In this document: positions 10,087 through 22,507 of the stretch, in pieces
Layout: each line of letters opens with the position of its first letter
Numbering within the stretch: the first letter of the stretch is position 1
Source: Obelidium mucronatum
Lineage: Eukaryota; Chytridiomycota; Chytridiomycetes; Chytridiales; Chytriomycetaceae
Assembly: GCA_025765595.1 (NCBI GenBank)
Contig: JAIVFH010000013.1
Coordinates: 186,001 to 250,000, forward strand
Length of the DNA: 64,000 nucleotides
Reading direction: 5' to 3'
Made by a program: the position numbers and the translations under genes
The notes under the pieces: generated by a model
What the model saw: the letters and a program-made list of their open reading frames with translations, nothing else
What the model was told of the DNA's origin: nothing
Databases searched by the model: none

Positions 10087-13000
10087 ATGTCTTCCTCCTC
10101 GTCGCTCGCGCAGTACCGGTCCAGCCCGCTGGTGCGCGGCGAAGACTCTGACGGCGAGTCAGACGACGGGCGGCGCACGCCGCAGCCAGCGCCGCGGTTC
10201 GTGCGCCACGTGTTCGCAAGCGGCGGCGCGCAGTCGTTCGCGGTGTTCCGGCCGGCGGCGCCGCAGACGCTCGCGGCGCTGGGCGCGCAGGCGCTGGCGT
10301 GGGACCACGTCGACGTGCTCGTGCTGCCGCTGGCGGCCCTGGCCGCGCTGGCGGCGGCTTCAACAACGCCTGGCGCGCTGCGCATCGACTCGTCGCTGTC
10401 GCTCAACTCGGCCGCGTCGTCGCACAACGACCTGCTTCTGCCTCAGTCTTCCAGCCCGCTTCAGGGCCCGCACATCCGCTCGACCACCCCGACAAGCTCG
10501 CTCTCCTCAAACAACAACAGCAACAGGCTGTCGGCCTCATCAATCTCAAAAGTTAAAAAGATCAAGGGCTTCTTCGGCGTCATGGACATTCGCCGTCGCT
10601 CGCTCGGCAGCTTCGAAGAGGTACGCTAACTCGCTCGATGTAGTATGCAATGTCTGCTGTCGCCTCACTCAAAACAACAACAACAATAACAAAAACTGAC
10701 ATGACATGTTCCCTTCACATGAAACCAACAGGCGGACGACGATCGCACCCCAATCAGTCGTCTCCACAGCGTTCTAAACTCGCATACAAAATACCGCATC
10801 GCTGAAGTCAATGTATCCACTCTCTACAACCAATACCGTTCAAAACGTAATCAACTAGGCCTCATGACATTTGCAATCTTTATGCTTCAACAAATCACCG
10901 ATGATTTCACTTCTACAATGATTCCAATGAATGGCTTTTTTTTCTCTCACTGTGTCCAAGTCGCTGATGAGTTTCCTGCCCTGGAATCAAATCTTTTGCA
11001 GCTTTTTAAAGCTCTTCGAGAGACTTGGCTTTTCATGGAAGCTCCGGTCGTTTTGTTGATTGATGAATTTGGTTTATCCGCTTGGGATGATATGAGGGAT
11101 CTTGTCAATGGTTTGATTTTGTTTAATTGTTTGTTGAATGAAGAGACTGGAGATTTGAAGATGCGGTTAAAGTATGTTGTATCACTCCGCCGAAGGCGGT
11201 GTATTACCTACCACCGAAGGTGGTGTATGTTTTACCGCCGAAGGCGGTGTATTACCACCGAAGGTGGTGTTTTTTTTTTCTTTTTTACCACCGAAGGTGG
11301 TGTTTGTTTTACCGCCGAAGGCGGTGTAATACCACCGAAGGTGGTGTATGTTTTACCGCCGAAGGCGGTATATTACCACCGAAGGTGGTGTTTTTTTTCT
11401 TTTTTTTTATTCTACTACCGCCGAAGGCGGTGTTTTTTTTTCTTTTTACCACCGAAGGTGGTGTTTGTTTTACCGCCGAAGGCGGTGTATTACCACCGAA
11501 GGTGGTGAATCTTCTTTCTTTCTTCTCACACCGAATCCATATCGCCGAAGGCGGTGAATTCTTATTTTTCGTCGTTTTTCATACCGCCGCAGGCGGTGAA
11601 GTCTTCTTCTTCATCGTTTTTCATACCGCCGTCAGGCGGTGAATCTTCTTCTTCATCGCTTTTCATACCGCCGTAGGCGGTGAACCTTTTTCTTCTTCAT
11701 CGAATCTTCTGTATTGCTTCCATTGCATTCAGTCAACAAACGACTAACCAATCAATCAACATCTCTCATACCAATGACAGCGCCGACAGAGCAATCTTTG
11801 ATAGACACATGCGTCTCCTTAAAAACGAAATATCCATCCGCAAAGACTTTAGCGTCTTTTGTGTGGAAACTGTTGAAACCCCCATCACTTCACAAGTCCT
11901 CAATCACGTCATCAAGGTATACACGGGAAACAATTTCAAGTTCTGGTTCTCCAAATCTGCGGCCCTTGACTCCGTCTATGACATTACCCCAAACAAGTTT
12001 CTACAAGTCTCAACCGACATGTTGGAAGTTTCAACATCATCCGCAGCTGTCGATTGCCAAAACTATGCCGAAAAGGCGTATTTGCATCTCCTCAAACAGC
12101 GCCCCGATTTGCAAGATGTGCAATTTAGTTCCAGCGCATGGGATCGAATCCTTTCAAAGCTGAGAAGATCGAGCGATTTGTGGTCAACGGATACTGTCCT
12201 CTTGTCTTCACTTCGTTCATCCACGTTTGACGATTATTCTGCGAATCTCTATGAACGCATTCCATTCCCTGAGCTCCCAATACCCAATTCATCAACTGAC
12301 CTCAGCAACCAATTAGAATCCTCAATTATAGACCTCTTGAAACATAGTCAAGCCATCCCGCTCACCTTTTCCACCACCAAAAAGATTGGAATCCAGCATA
12401 AACAAATGGGCCTCGCAATTCATCCAGAACGACAAGAAAAACTGGGGACATTAGTCCTCAAAATCATGTGGGACCTCAAAGCAAAACACTTGCTTTCCGC
12501 AGTTCGATACAATAATGACTTGGGATCCGACACGGAAGCCTTTGCGGCGCCGTTCCTGACAATGTTGTCCCTTTTAGACGGTATGACGGATCCCGCTATG
12601 GCGACTCCGGCAACCAAGTGGATCTATTCCTTGATGGACAAGCAGACGCTAGTCAGAGCTGTGGGATGTTTGAAGGCGCTTGCGGCGGGATTACGGCAAG
12701 ATTCGATTAGCGTTTGGCGGGGTACGAAAGTGGCGTTTATACCAAAAGATAATACTGCGGATATCCCGCATGATACCATCTTGGCGTTGACTGAGGAACG
12801 GGATGGGCGGTTGGTTATCTTCTTGTCGGATGGGCATCCGTCGATTGAGGAAGCTGTGATTCATGCTTTTATGAAACATGTTGGGTTTTCAACTGGGTTG
12901 TGTGTTTTGATGGAGGCGCTTGTGAGGTAAAAGGACTTTTTTTTATTCCTATTTTTGAGATATTTGTGTGTTGTTACTTAATCATTTTCTTTCTTTCACA

Positions 13001-16000
13001 CACGTAGTGCTCAAAAGTTTAAAGGCGCAAGTTTCAAAGTCCCGATTCCAATACGTATTATTCATGAATTGAACATGTCCTATCGCTCGAAATTGCTGGG
13101 CCATATTCGAAATTCAGCAGATATTATCGCGGGGATTGAGGCTTCCTCCTTCACCAGAGGAGAGCAAGAGTACTTGAAGACGCTTGCGAATTATGTTAAT
13201 GAATGCGCAGAATACGTGTTGATTGTCCAAGAATGTAAGTGTCAAGGTGTTTCTCATACCCCTTGAATGACTGTTGATGATCTAACATCTTCCTTTTCCC
13301 CTCCCAGCATTCATTGATACTATGAAAGCGTTTCTGGAAGACGGTTATTTCCCTTCCAACATCGTCGAAGAACAACTGGTTGAATACTTTGGCCGTCAAA
13401 CCCGCCTAACCAATGGTCTCGCCAACGTCTCCAAACTCTGCACTGGAATCCACAAGCTCCTCCAAGAATACATTGAAAACAACGAACAAGAACTCGCCCT
13501 AGCCCTCTGCTGCCTCGCATTCACAATTCGCAAGGCCTGTCGCCGATGCGCCTACTTGGAACTCGATCTAACCATCACAGACATGTCAACCCAAATCCTC
13601 CCCGAAGCCGACCAAGTCGCTGTATGTCTCGAAATGGCTACAACGCAAGCATCGCTTCAAGAGATTTTCTGTCTGTCAAGTTTACAACTAGCGCCCACGT
13701 TTCATGCGATTCAGCGGGCCAAGTTGCGTGAAGCAGAGAGTCCTTTGGAAGACGATGAGTTGGAGCAAGTGAGTGATCGGTTTGAAAATCTCGATTTTCG
13801 GATGGGGAAGATGGTTGCCAATTCGTATATCTATATTTATCCGATTCTTGTGGATTTGGTGTTGAATGCGAGTTTGGGGAGTGGTTTGTTTTTTAGTAAT
13901 CGGATGGATGAGATGACGTTGCAGACGGCCAAGGTGGCTTTTTTGGGTAATGTTATTTTCTTCGTTGTTGTGCATATAATTTTCTCTGATTTTTTTTTTT
14001 TTTTTGGTATCAAGTGAGCTTTCCTTTCGTTGGAGGCCTCATGAACAGTTTTGGTCGTACAATGTCGTTCTACTTTTATCAAATGAGTCTTCCGGTTATG
14101 ATTGTCGCTGTTTCGCATAGACTTACTGCGAGTCTTTCATTCTTGTTCTTTGTCGCCATTCTTGTTGCATTGTTTGTGTTTGCATTTGTTCGTCATGATT
14201 GGGTGTTGATTGTGATGGGTGGTATTTATGCCATCATCTTTGGGTAAGAGCCTTTTTTATTTGATTCTTTTTGGTCAGGGTTTAACTTCAGTCCTGATAT
14301 TTCGACAGTCTATACATGATCTTGTATGCTGTTTTGGTTGCCTTCCGTGACCAAACAGTTCCATTCTACAAATCCCCAGGACCACTAACCTGCGTCCAAA
14401 GCATCGTCTTTCTCATGCTACCTTCATTTATTTGCCGCTTTGCATTCACAAGTGACGCCTACTCCAAGGGAGTCATGGGAATCTACCTCGCCAGCATGTT
14501 CCTCGCCGTCGTATTCATGCTCACCCGATACAGCCTCATATCAAAACAATACCTCGAATGGCCAAGCTCCGTAAAAATCACAAAAAAGGAATCCATCCTC
14601 AAATCCTTTGAATCCATTGTCCGAAAACCCGTGAAAGTCGACGACACGGAGGAACCCGAGGAAACGGACCGACGCGTGCGGCACTGGGAGAGATGTGCGG
14701 CGGAATGGTTTTCGGATCGTTTGGAACGGGCCGCAAAGAGTCCTTCGCTGGGGATGGATGCGATTGTTAAAGATCGGTTGGGACAGTTTCAGTGGGAGAG
14801 GCAGTTGATGGCTTGGTTTATGCAAAGGAATGCGGTGGATCCGAGTCGGGTGAAGGTGTTTTCGAGTGAGTGGGATTCTATGGCGAAGCAGGCGGTGGAT
14901 ACTTTGAAGACAAAGTATCAGGTTGATAAAATGAATCGTGGGTCATTGTAAGTCTCAAAAAAAAAGTATGTGAGGTGTTTTTTTTTGTTGACCGTTTTTC
15001 TCTTCCGTTTCTTGAAACAGACTGCTCCAACTTGAAGCGCCTGCTATTGTCTTTGGGTTCTTATACTTTGTCATTATTTTTATCGACAAGTTTGCCATCT
15101 TGTTTGGAACTGGAACAGTCGGAGATTTGAACTTGGAAGGAATCAACCAAGCTGTTGGATTTGCCACCATTTATCTGTTACTTGCATCTGGGTTCTTGGA
15201 ATTGACCATTGTGTCATGCTCGGAACTAGTGAATCAGTTCAAATACGCCAGTGTGTCCTCTGTCGAGTCGCCCCAAGAACTCGTTGCCCAGTACCAAACC
15301 TTCACAGACAGTATTTACCGCAGTGAATTGAAGAAATTCTCGATCCGCGCGTTTGTCATCCTACTCATTGTGACTGCGGTTGTAGCCGTGTACACGTACC
15401 TCCAAGATCCAACCTTCACTGTGCTTTGGATCTACGGAATTGAGTGCTTCCACTTGACTGGGCTTTTGATTGGACTCTTCAACAAAATGTTCATCAACAC
15501 GAACGAGCAGCTTTTGAATAAGTTCTTGGCTGTTTCGATTATTGTTGGGTTGGCTACTTCTGCAACCATGATTCATGTGATGGGAGATCAGAGTTATTCG
15601 TTATTGGCGACGGGGTTGGGATGTTGGGGTTTCGCGATTTGTTGTTTGGTTACGCGGTATTATGAGAGAGTTAGGTCGCCTTATTATGATATTTCTATTG
15701 GTAAGATTTGTTGTATTGGAGCGCGTCGTTCCTTACTATTGTATATTTCTTTTCCCCTGCTCATTTAGGACCTCGTCTGAGAACATCAGGACAGCGGGCA
15801 GTTGGATATGAAGCCGATGAATACACTCGAACCCAACTCGACTTGTACGCAGAACGACTCATGAACGAAAAAGACGATTTCACAGTGCATTCACCTTATT
15901 CCAACATTGGTCGCGAATGTTTGGCTCGCATGAATGCAGTCAAGCAGAAAGCCACTAAACTGGGCGTCTTGGCTTCAACTGCCGATGACTTGATTTACCT

Positions 16001-19000
16001 CGTGCAAACTGCTGCCAACCACTTTGAACGAGGAACCTTTGTCCTCCGTGAAGTCCCGGGACCTTTGGAGGCGGGTGGGGTGTCGTATTCAGCGATCGCT
16101 GCCCGCACGGAAGGAGTGGATTGCTGTGAGGTCTTTGTCGCTGGAATGAGCAGATTGAATGAGCTTGAGAAGTCATTGGTCTGTTGCGATGCGATTCTTC
16201 ATGAAGTCTCGGAAGATTTGGGATGGAGCCATTCTCGCGCTTGTGCGATGGAGGTGTTGTTTCAATCTTGTATCTCGGAATCTTTGTCAGTGCCATACCG
16301 AATCAGACGGGAGTTGCTTAGTGAGTCGTTTTCGGTTGGGTCGTCGCACTGCGATAAAGTTGTGGCTTGCACTGCTTTTGAAATCTCAAAGTTCTCTTGT
16401 TTTGGGATCAACATTGATAAGTGTTGGGGTGGCTCGTTTTTCACAGATGAAGAGAGGAGATACTTTGTTCGTGTTGCAAAGTTGTGGAGCTCAATTACTA
16501 GCACTAGTACTGGAATCGATGTAAGTGGTGACCACTGTGTGGATGAAGCGTTTTAAGATTTTTTCCTTTCATAGAATATGATGGCTAAGCCTGCAGTGAT
16601 GGAGTTATGCACAAGCGCCCCACCTATGCTCAACGAAAGAATCCAAGCCATTTTGCACGGCCTCAATGCATCTAATGACCTCATTGCCCCATTTCACGTC
16701 ATTATGGAACATTCTTTCGTGATGGCCTCAATAACCGAAAAGATCCAACAGCTTGCCGGTTCCAGCAACACCATCAATTCAAACACAATGCCAGCGAGGT
16801 ACCAACTCAATCGCTCAACTCGAAAGCAGATATCCGATATCCTGAATATTCATTTGGCTGTTTACTACTTTGCGCTCACGTGTGATACTTCGTTTGGTCG
16901 TGAAGTTGCCAATTTGCCTGCGTTCACTCGGATCCCGTTGTGTGCGCTCTTCTGCATCAATCAGGCAATTTTTGATGGAATCAACCAGGCTCTTTTGTTT
17001 GGACGCAGTAAAGCGATTGTGGATCTCAAAAAGCGATCTGAACGTGGTATTTCTCGGGTCCACTTTTTCGAACAGAGCGGTTCTCTTGCTCGAGTTGATG
17101 TTCTCGAAGGAGCTGAAGTCCTGTCTACTACGCTCGTTGGGGAGTCCACCGCCGCCATTGGATCGCATGAAGGATTGGATGATAAAGCAGGTTCTGCGGC
17201 GACATTGCTTGAATTGACTCGTTACGCTGGAGAGAAGCCAATTGGCTGGGTTCCTGAAAAGTCAAACAAACCCATGGCTACGGTCCTCGTACGGAAAAGC
17301 AAGGATTCCGTTCGCATCATTCACGAAAAGTTTGTCAATGATGCTGGTGTGGTTCAAAAAGTGCATTTGTACAACTATCGAGCTGGGGATGACAAGTACC
17401 CCATGAATCGTCTGGTATTCAAGAGTGATATCAGTGGCTCTTCGCATCGCCCACCTGCCGAAGTCCATAGTTTCTTTGTCGACGGTCCACTTTTGGGGAT
17501 GGTTCAAAAAGCGGAATTGCGCCGTTTCAACAGAATAACAAACAAGGCGATTACAGTGTTTGTGGAATTTGGGTACAATCTTCCTATTGTGAGTAAAACT
17601 CCAAGTTGGGGAAAGTTTCTGCGCAGCGATTGTCCGACTTGGGAAGTTATGGTCGAATATGCTCCATTTTCTGATCCTGGTGCTCCGCTGCAGCCTTGGA
17701 GTGTCCGTTATTGCGATGGCGTTAGTGACGAGACTATAATAATCAAGTACGATTACTCTCACCCGAAGCACGTTGTGACGACAGCCGTTGTTGCAAGAGG
17801 GAAGCAATTCTTTGACCATCTCAACAAGAGACGGGTCTGTAGAAGAAACTCCATCACCTCCTGAAATCATCGGTAATTTTAGTTGTCTTTTGTTTTTAAT
17901 AAGCTGTGCTAACATTATTATCAGACGACCACTATGAAATCATGCGACTTCTTCCATTCAAGAGCGTTTTTGACAGTTGTGAAGCTTTTGACCAAGAACC
18001 TTAAGGCCCATCGACAGTACGAATTCCGCCGTGGATGGCCTTTGCTTGGTGTGAAGAGTATTGAATACTCTGATACTCCCTATGCCACTCGACACCAGCG
18101 TGATGCTCTATGGCCTGCTTGGAGAGCCGGCAAGATGCCAGGAGTGTTTGCACGTATTTTGGATCAAAATATTCTTCGAAATGAGCCAGAGCTTGGTTTA
18201 TACTGGATTTACCGCTTCACTGGGAGAGCTGAAAAGGCTGTCCAATTCTTGGAAGAAAACAAGGAACTCTTCAACAACATTTTGTATGTTGCAGATCGTC
18301 CAGCTACTCGAACTCGTCTTCAGATCCGATTCTCTGATCTTTTGATTATGAGTAACGGAGGAGATAGTGAGAACATCTCTGCTTTCGATCAAGTGAATGG
18401 AACAAGCAATACAGAGGATACTCTTGAAGCGATTTGCTTGGACAGTGGTACCTGGCCGACTGGAGGTGGTGGTGTTGGATCTTGTCGTCGTGATTTGGTT
18501 CGATTCTCTGGGTACACGTTCGATGGACTGCCATTGCTGAAATCGCGGGTAATGGAACTGGAGCACAAGGACTATCAGATCGAAAAGAACATCAAGTCTA
18601 TCACGTATTTGCCCATCTTTGACAACTGATTTGGGTAGCCCGATGGAAAACTTTTACAAGACGACCGCTCTGGGAGACTTGCGCGTCCGTGCAAACAAGA
18701 CAACCACACAAATTGTCGTTTCCAAGTTTGTGCCTTTGGTCACACAGCTTGATCGATGCCTGCATGACGAACTGACTTGGACAACCAAAGGATTCAACAA
18801 GACGAGCAAATGATTGTTTCCCTGTATCAGTATTTCCGAACTTACGATTGGAGACTGTCCTGGGACCACCCTTTGACGCAAAAGACGTGGATGACGTTGT
18901 TCCTGAGAAAAGCCAAGGAGTTGGAACGAAGCGGTCGCCTTTTAAAGCACGAGTCTCCAACTCTGGCGCATATCAGTATGCTCTTCACCTTGTTTTCCCG

Positions 19001-20181
19001 TCTCTTTTTGATTTTGAGCAAGGAAATTCCGAATGTTCCTGTTGTTCATGTTTCTCACCATGGAACGCAGTCACTGATTGCTGTGATTTCTAAAGTGATT
19101 CATGGCTCTTCGTTCATTATTTGGGACCATGGAATGTTATGGCGTGAGCGGCTGTTTGCGCTGTGTCGTGATGGTATGCCTGCTTTCACACAAATTGGAT
19201 TTATTGGATTGACTCGCTTGTGTACTCGACTGGCTTATCATCGGTTTGTTAACAATTATTTAATTCTTAATTCTATGAGGGTTTTACTAAACCTTATTCA
19301 ACAGAGCTGACTACGTGACACCATGTACCAACGTACAGAACGTTAATGTGGGCCGCTTATCTGTCTGGTGGAAAGTACCTGAACGATTTTGAGCGCGTTT
19401 CGCTTCACGACAAGTGTTCCTGCGGTTTTGAATGGAATGAATCTGAAGCGATTCACCATCAAACGTGAACTTGCTCGAAAGACCCCAACAGCTGTGATGC
19501 TCTCTCATATATCTCCTTTGAAGGACGTCATGAATGCCATCAAATCTGTTTACTACATTGTTCACGAATTCAAGCTGACAAGCTACCAACTCCACATTTA
19601 TGGAAACACGGAAGTCGATTTGGACTACACCCTTGCTTGTAGAGCTGCCATTAAGGAACTCAACATTGAATCAAACGTTATTCTCAAAGGTCTTGGAAAC
19701 CCGGCCAATGTTCTTCCAACTGGTTGGGTGTTTGTCAACTCTTCCATCACGGAGGGACTTCCGCTTGCTATTGGAGAAGCGTCACTTTGCTGGCCTTCCG
19801 GTTGTTTGCACTAATGTCGGAGGTTCTTTGGAAGTCATTTCTGATTTGAAGACGGGTGCTCTCTACGGGGCCGTCGTACCCCCATCTCGATCTCGTCAAC
19901 TGGCTCTTGGTCAGCTACAAGTCTTGGCCATGACTGATGGTCTTGATGTTTTTGTTGATCCTTCCCAAACTGAAAATGCGGGACTGACGATTCAGGAACT
20001 GGTTGCCTCAGGACCAGAGGCGTTGGAGAAACGAATCATGCAGCCAGGAGTTATGAGGTTGAGAGAGAAGCTTGGTGAAATGTTTTGTCAGAAAACCCAG
20101 TCAGTGTTTTCGATTGCAAGATACTGTCGGGAGCATGAGCAAGTGTTGTGGTTGGGAGAACTTTACTCTCGTTACAAGTAA
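10087..20181 (+). CDS. Giant multi-pass membrane protein with PelG-like region and C-terminal PelF-like GT4 glycosyltransferase
   Basis: Twelve exons, about 2,940 codons: 10087..10620, 10732..11171, 11733..12926, 13008..13234, 13308..13946, 14015..14243, 14309..14947, 15021..15700, 15769..16520, 16575..17872, 17925..19243, 19305..20181; the first nine junctions are in phase. The N-terminus is Ala/Ser-rich. The middle (exons 5-8) has many hydrophobic helices; FLYFVIIFIDKFAILF and the following helices resemble PelG, the Pel exporter. Exons 11-12 carry a PelF-type GT4 domain: VVHVSHHGTQSLIAV, IIWDHGMLWRER, AVMLSHISPLKDVMNAI, TEGLPLAIGEA and GLPVVCTNVGGS. PelF polymerises UDP-sugars at the membrane. 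Single-base frame corrections are needed near 17836, 17995, 18625, 18783, 19345, 19413 and 19789. Fungal GT4 proteins of this size exist; the PelG match is my reading, not a search result. Confidence 0.78.
11172..11732 (+). repeat. Intron 2 of the giant gene: array of about 17 GAA-type mini-hairpins
   Basis: This 561-nt intron (GTATGT donor, TTGCATTCAG acceptor) is 5-10 times longer than its sister introns. It contains stem-loops at about 11186, 11210, 11234, 11254, 11287, 11311, 11331, 11355, 11375, 11417, 11448, 11472, 11492, 11541, 11583, 11625 and 11667. Two stem types largely alternate, ACCGCC-GAA-GGCGGT and ACCACC-GAA-GGTGGT, separated by T-rich spacers. The last ones keep the stem but change the loop to GCA, GTCA or GTA. 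Open frames read through the array are artefacts. Splicing it out joins exon 2 to exon 3 in phase. Confidence 0.9.
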
Positions 20182-20300
20182 TCACCTTCCGTTCGTTATG
20201 TTGCATGTTACTTTTTTCTATACCTCATTTGTTTTTTCAATTCTTTTTCTCATAAGTATAAATATCGGATTTCACTTCAAATTTCTTTGTTTATTTCTGC

Positions 20301-22467
20301 TCATCTCTTGACTCCAAACTTTCTTTCAAGCTCCTTCAAAGATGTAGCATCCTTTCCTGTTTCCGATTCACCTATGCTGTCCTCCAAGTGCGCAAAGATT
20401 TGTTTCAGAGCTGAGGCAAATAACAAAGACAGGAATTAGAAACGTCCAATGAGGACAGTGATTTTAAAAAGAACAACAAACCTGCTTTATCTTTTGAATT
20501 GCAAAATTTGACGTTCATCGAGAATCGGTCGACTACAGTCAGTCCATCCAGCGTATTATATAAGCAATCAAACGACTCGTGCCTGGCGAAAAAAAGGAGT
20601 GTGAATGCAGACGATATTAAATGCGATAACAGGAAACACACATTGTGTAAAACTCCTTCAAAATTTCAAATATTGTGCTCAAATAGTGAGACTCCAGCGA
20701 ATTCTTAAAGACAAATCTGTATGATTTAGGATCCATAGACTGGAGAAAACAAAAATACAGTTTTAAATGTTGACTGAAACAAACAAATGAAGAAAAAAAA
20801 ACAGAATTATCAACCTTGAGCAATAGATACAAAGCTTCCAGATCGTTCTTGCGATTTTTCCACTCAAGCTCGAACGCGTACATTGTTGTTGGCGCTTGAG
20901 CTGTTGTTGATTGAAGTTTTGGTGGCAATGCAACAACCGCTGGTGCTGGCTTTTTAGGACTCAATGGTTCAGGAACGGTCTCTTTTGGTTGTTGCGCCGG
21001 AGTAACTTCATCAAGATCTACAATGAGTGGCCGTTTCGTTGTCTTAGGCGATGGTGGGTTCAAAACGGTTGCTTGGCTTATCGGCGTTGGGCTTTCGTGG
21101 TCAGCCACAATTTGAAGAATTGATTCCTTCTTTTTTGGTTGTAACTGCTGTGGTCCAAGACCTGAAGTTCGAACATCGGACACTTTAGGCTTTGTAGTTG
21201 GTGGCTCAGCAGAAGGGTTTGGAACCGAAGCCTTGGCAGTGGGTAAATCGAGAACTAAAAGAAGGGGCGAGGGTTAGCTGTAATAACAAATGGCAGCAGA
21301 AACTAACTAGTAGTCGTGGAGGTGGTAGATGGTTGATTCTTCCTTTCTGTTGATCGTTCCGCCAGCAACGGAGTCTCTTCGCCCTTAAACGCTTTCGCAT
21401 CTCCTACTTCAGCAATTTCAACTCGTCGGCGCAAGGGCTTCGAGGTATTTGACTGAGCCAAGAAAGAAATTTAAACAAAGTCAAGTCCAATTGAAACAAA
21501 ACCTTTTGTTTATCTGCAACTTCTGCAATAGATGCCTGAACTTTCGCCAGTTCCTGCTTCACTGAGACGTTTGTGGGTTCGAGGACCAAGGCCTGTTCCA
21601 GATCTGAACCAGGTTCATCAACATATGGTTTAAGTTTTATAGAGAATATACGCACCAGTCTTCGCTCCCTTTAAATCCACGCCAATCTCCCTTCTTGAAA
21701 CTCCGCGTCGCCAGAGAGCTTTCACATTCTTTGGCTCCAAAACCAAGACTGCGGTGCAATCGGCTTCTGCAGCCTTAAAATCATTCAACTTCAAAAAAGT
21801 CATTGCCCTTAGTAGTACCAAAAGTTAATCGTTAAAACATAGAAAGGTATGCGGTCTAACCTGTTTCCCAAAACGAGTGCATTATCTGGGTTTAACTTGA
21901 GACTCTTTGAATAACAGCGAGCAGCCTTGGAATAATCCCCTTTCTTAAAATATGCATTTCCCTTTTCTTTTTCAAGGAGAGAATTTTCCAGACGTTGTTC
22001 AAGCTGTTGTGGGGATTCCGTTGTTGACTCGTTTGCGCGCCCTGTTGACAGCACCGCCGAAGAGGCTTCATTAGCAGACTGTTGTTCGACTTGTTCGATT
22101 TTATTGATTTCGTTTTCCTGTGTTTAGTTTCTGAGTCAGTTAAAGAGAGGGGTAACTTTGAGACAAACAACATACCACGTCAAACTTGTCCCAGGCTTTG
22201 TAGTCAAAGGATTTAATACGCTGCGCAGTGTTTCGTCCGTCATTGTGCTCCTTCCTGAACTTCCCTGGCTTTCGTTCTCACTGGTGGGGTTTGCTTTGCA
22301 CTTGTTCCCGTTTTGACAGTGGATGCTTTGACGCTCTTTTCCCAGGCCAAAAGGTCCTTCATTTGCCGCTGGGTTTCTTCAGCATTGAGGCGGATTTGCA
22401 TAGCGGCATCGAGCGACGACGAAGTCATTGGCTGAGGTTGAGTTGGTTTCGAATTTGATGAAAGCAT
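20301..22467 (-). CDS. RPAP3-like TPR co-chaperone (R2TP complex)
   Basis: The ATG at 22467 opens MLSSNSKPTQ and then MQIRLNAEETQRQMKDLLAWE, similar to the RPAP3 N-terminus, followed by RIKSFDYKAWDKFDV. TPR repeats come next (LLEKEKGNAYFKKGDYSKAA, CYSKSLKLNPDNALVLGNRA, FKAAEADCTAVLVLEP, ALVLEPTNVSVKQEL), then a Pro/Lys-rich linker and a C-terminal RPAP3_C domain (YAFELEWKNRKNDLEALY, MDPKSYRFVFKNSLESH, TIFEILKEFY), ending at TGA 20301. In R2TP this protein links Hsp90 (through the TPRs) to RUVBL1/2 for assembly of RNA polymerases, PIKKs and snoRNPs; in flagellates it also helps dynein assembly. At least eight exons. One single-base frame correction is needed near 22248, in the join between AREVQ and RKEHNDGRN. 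SPAG1-type proteins are the alternative. Confidence 0.85.
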
Positions 22468-22507
22468 TTTGCTTTCCACAAAACCAAAACCAAAACCGAA
22501 TCATTCA

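Noticed and set aside
10864..11642. Long plus-strand open frames through the hairpin array that encode Arg/Tyr/Val-rich repeats
   Set aside because: They begin in exon 2 and run into an intron with clear GT-AG ends; splicing gives the in-phase protein. The repeats explain the open frames.
11186..11681. CRISPR-like array of short repeats
   Set aside because: The units are palindromic with short T-rich spacers of variable length in a eukaryotic intron. There are no unique spacers and no cas genes.
10087..20181. The giant gene as a chitin synthase or alpha-glucan synthase
   Set aside because: No GT2 chitin synthase motifs (QRRRW, EDR) and no GT5/GH13 domains; the C-terminal motifs fit GT4/PelF.
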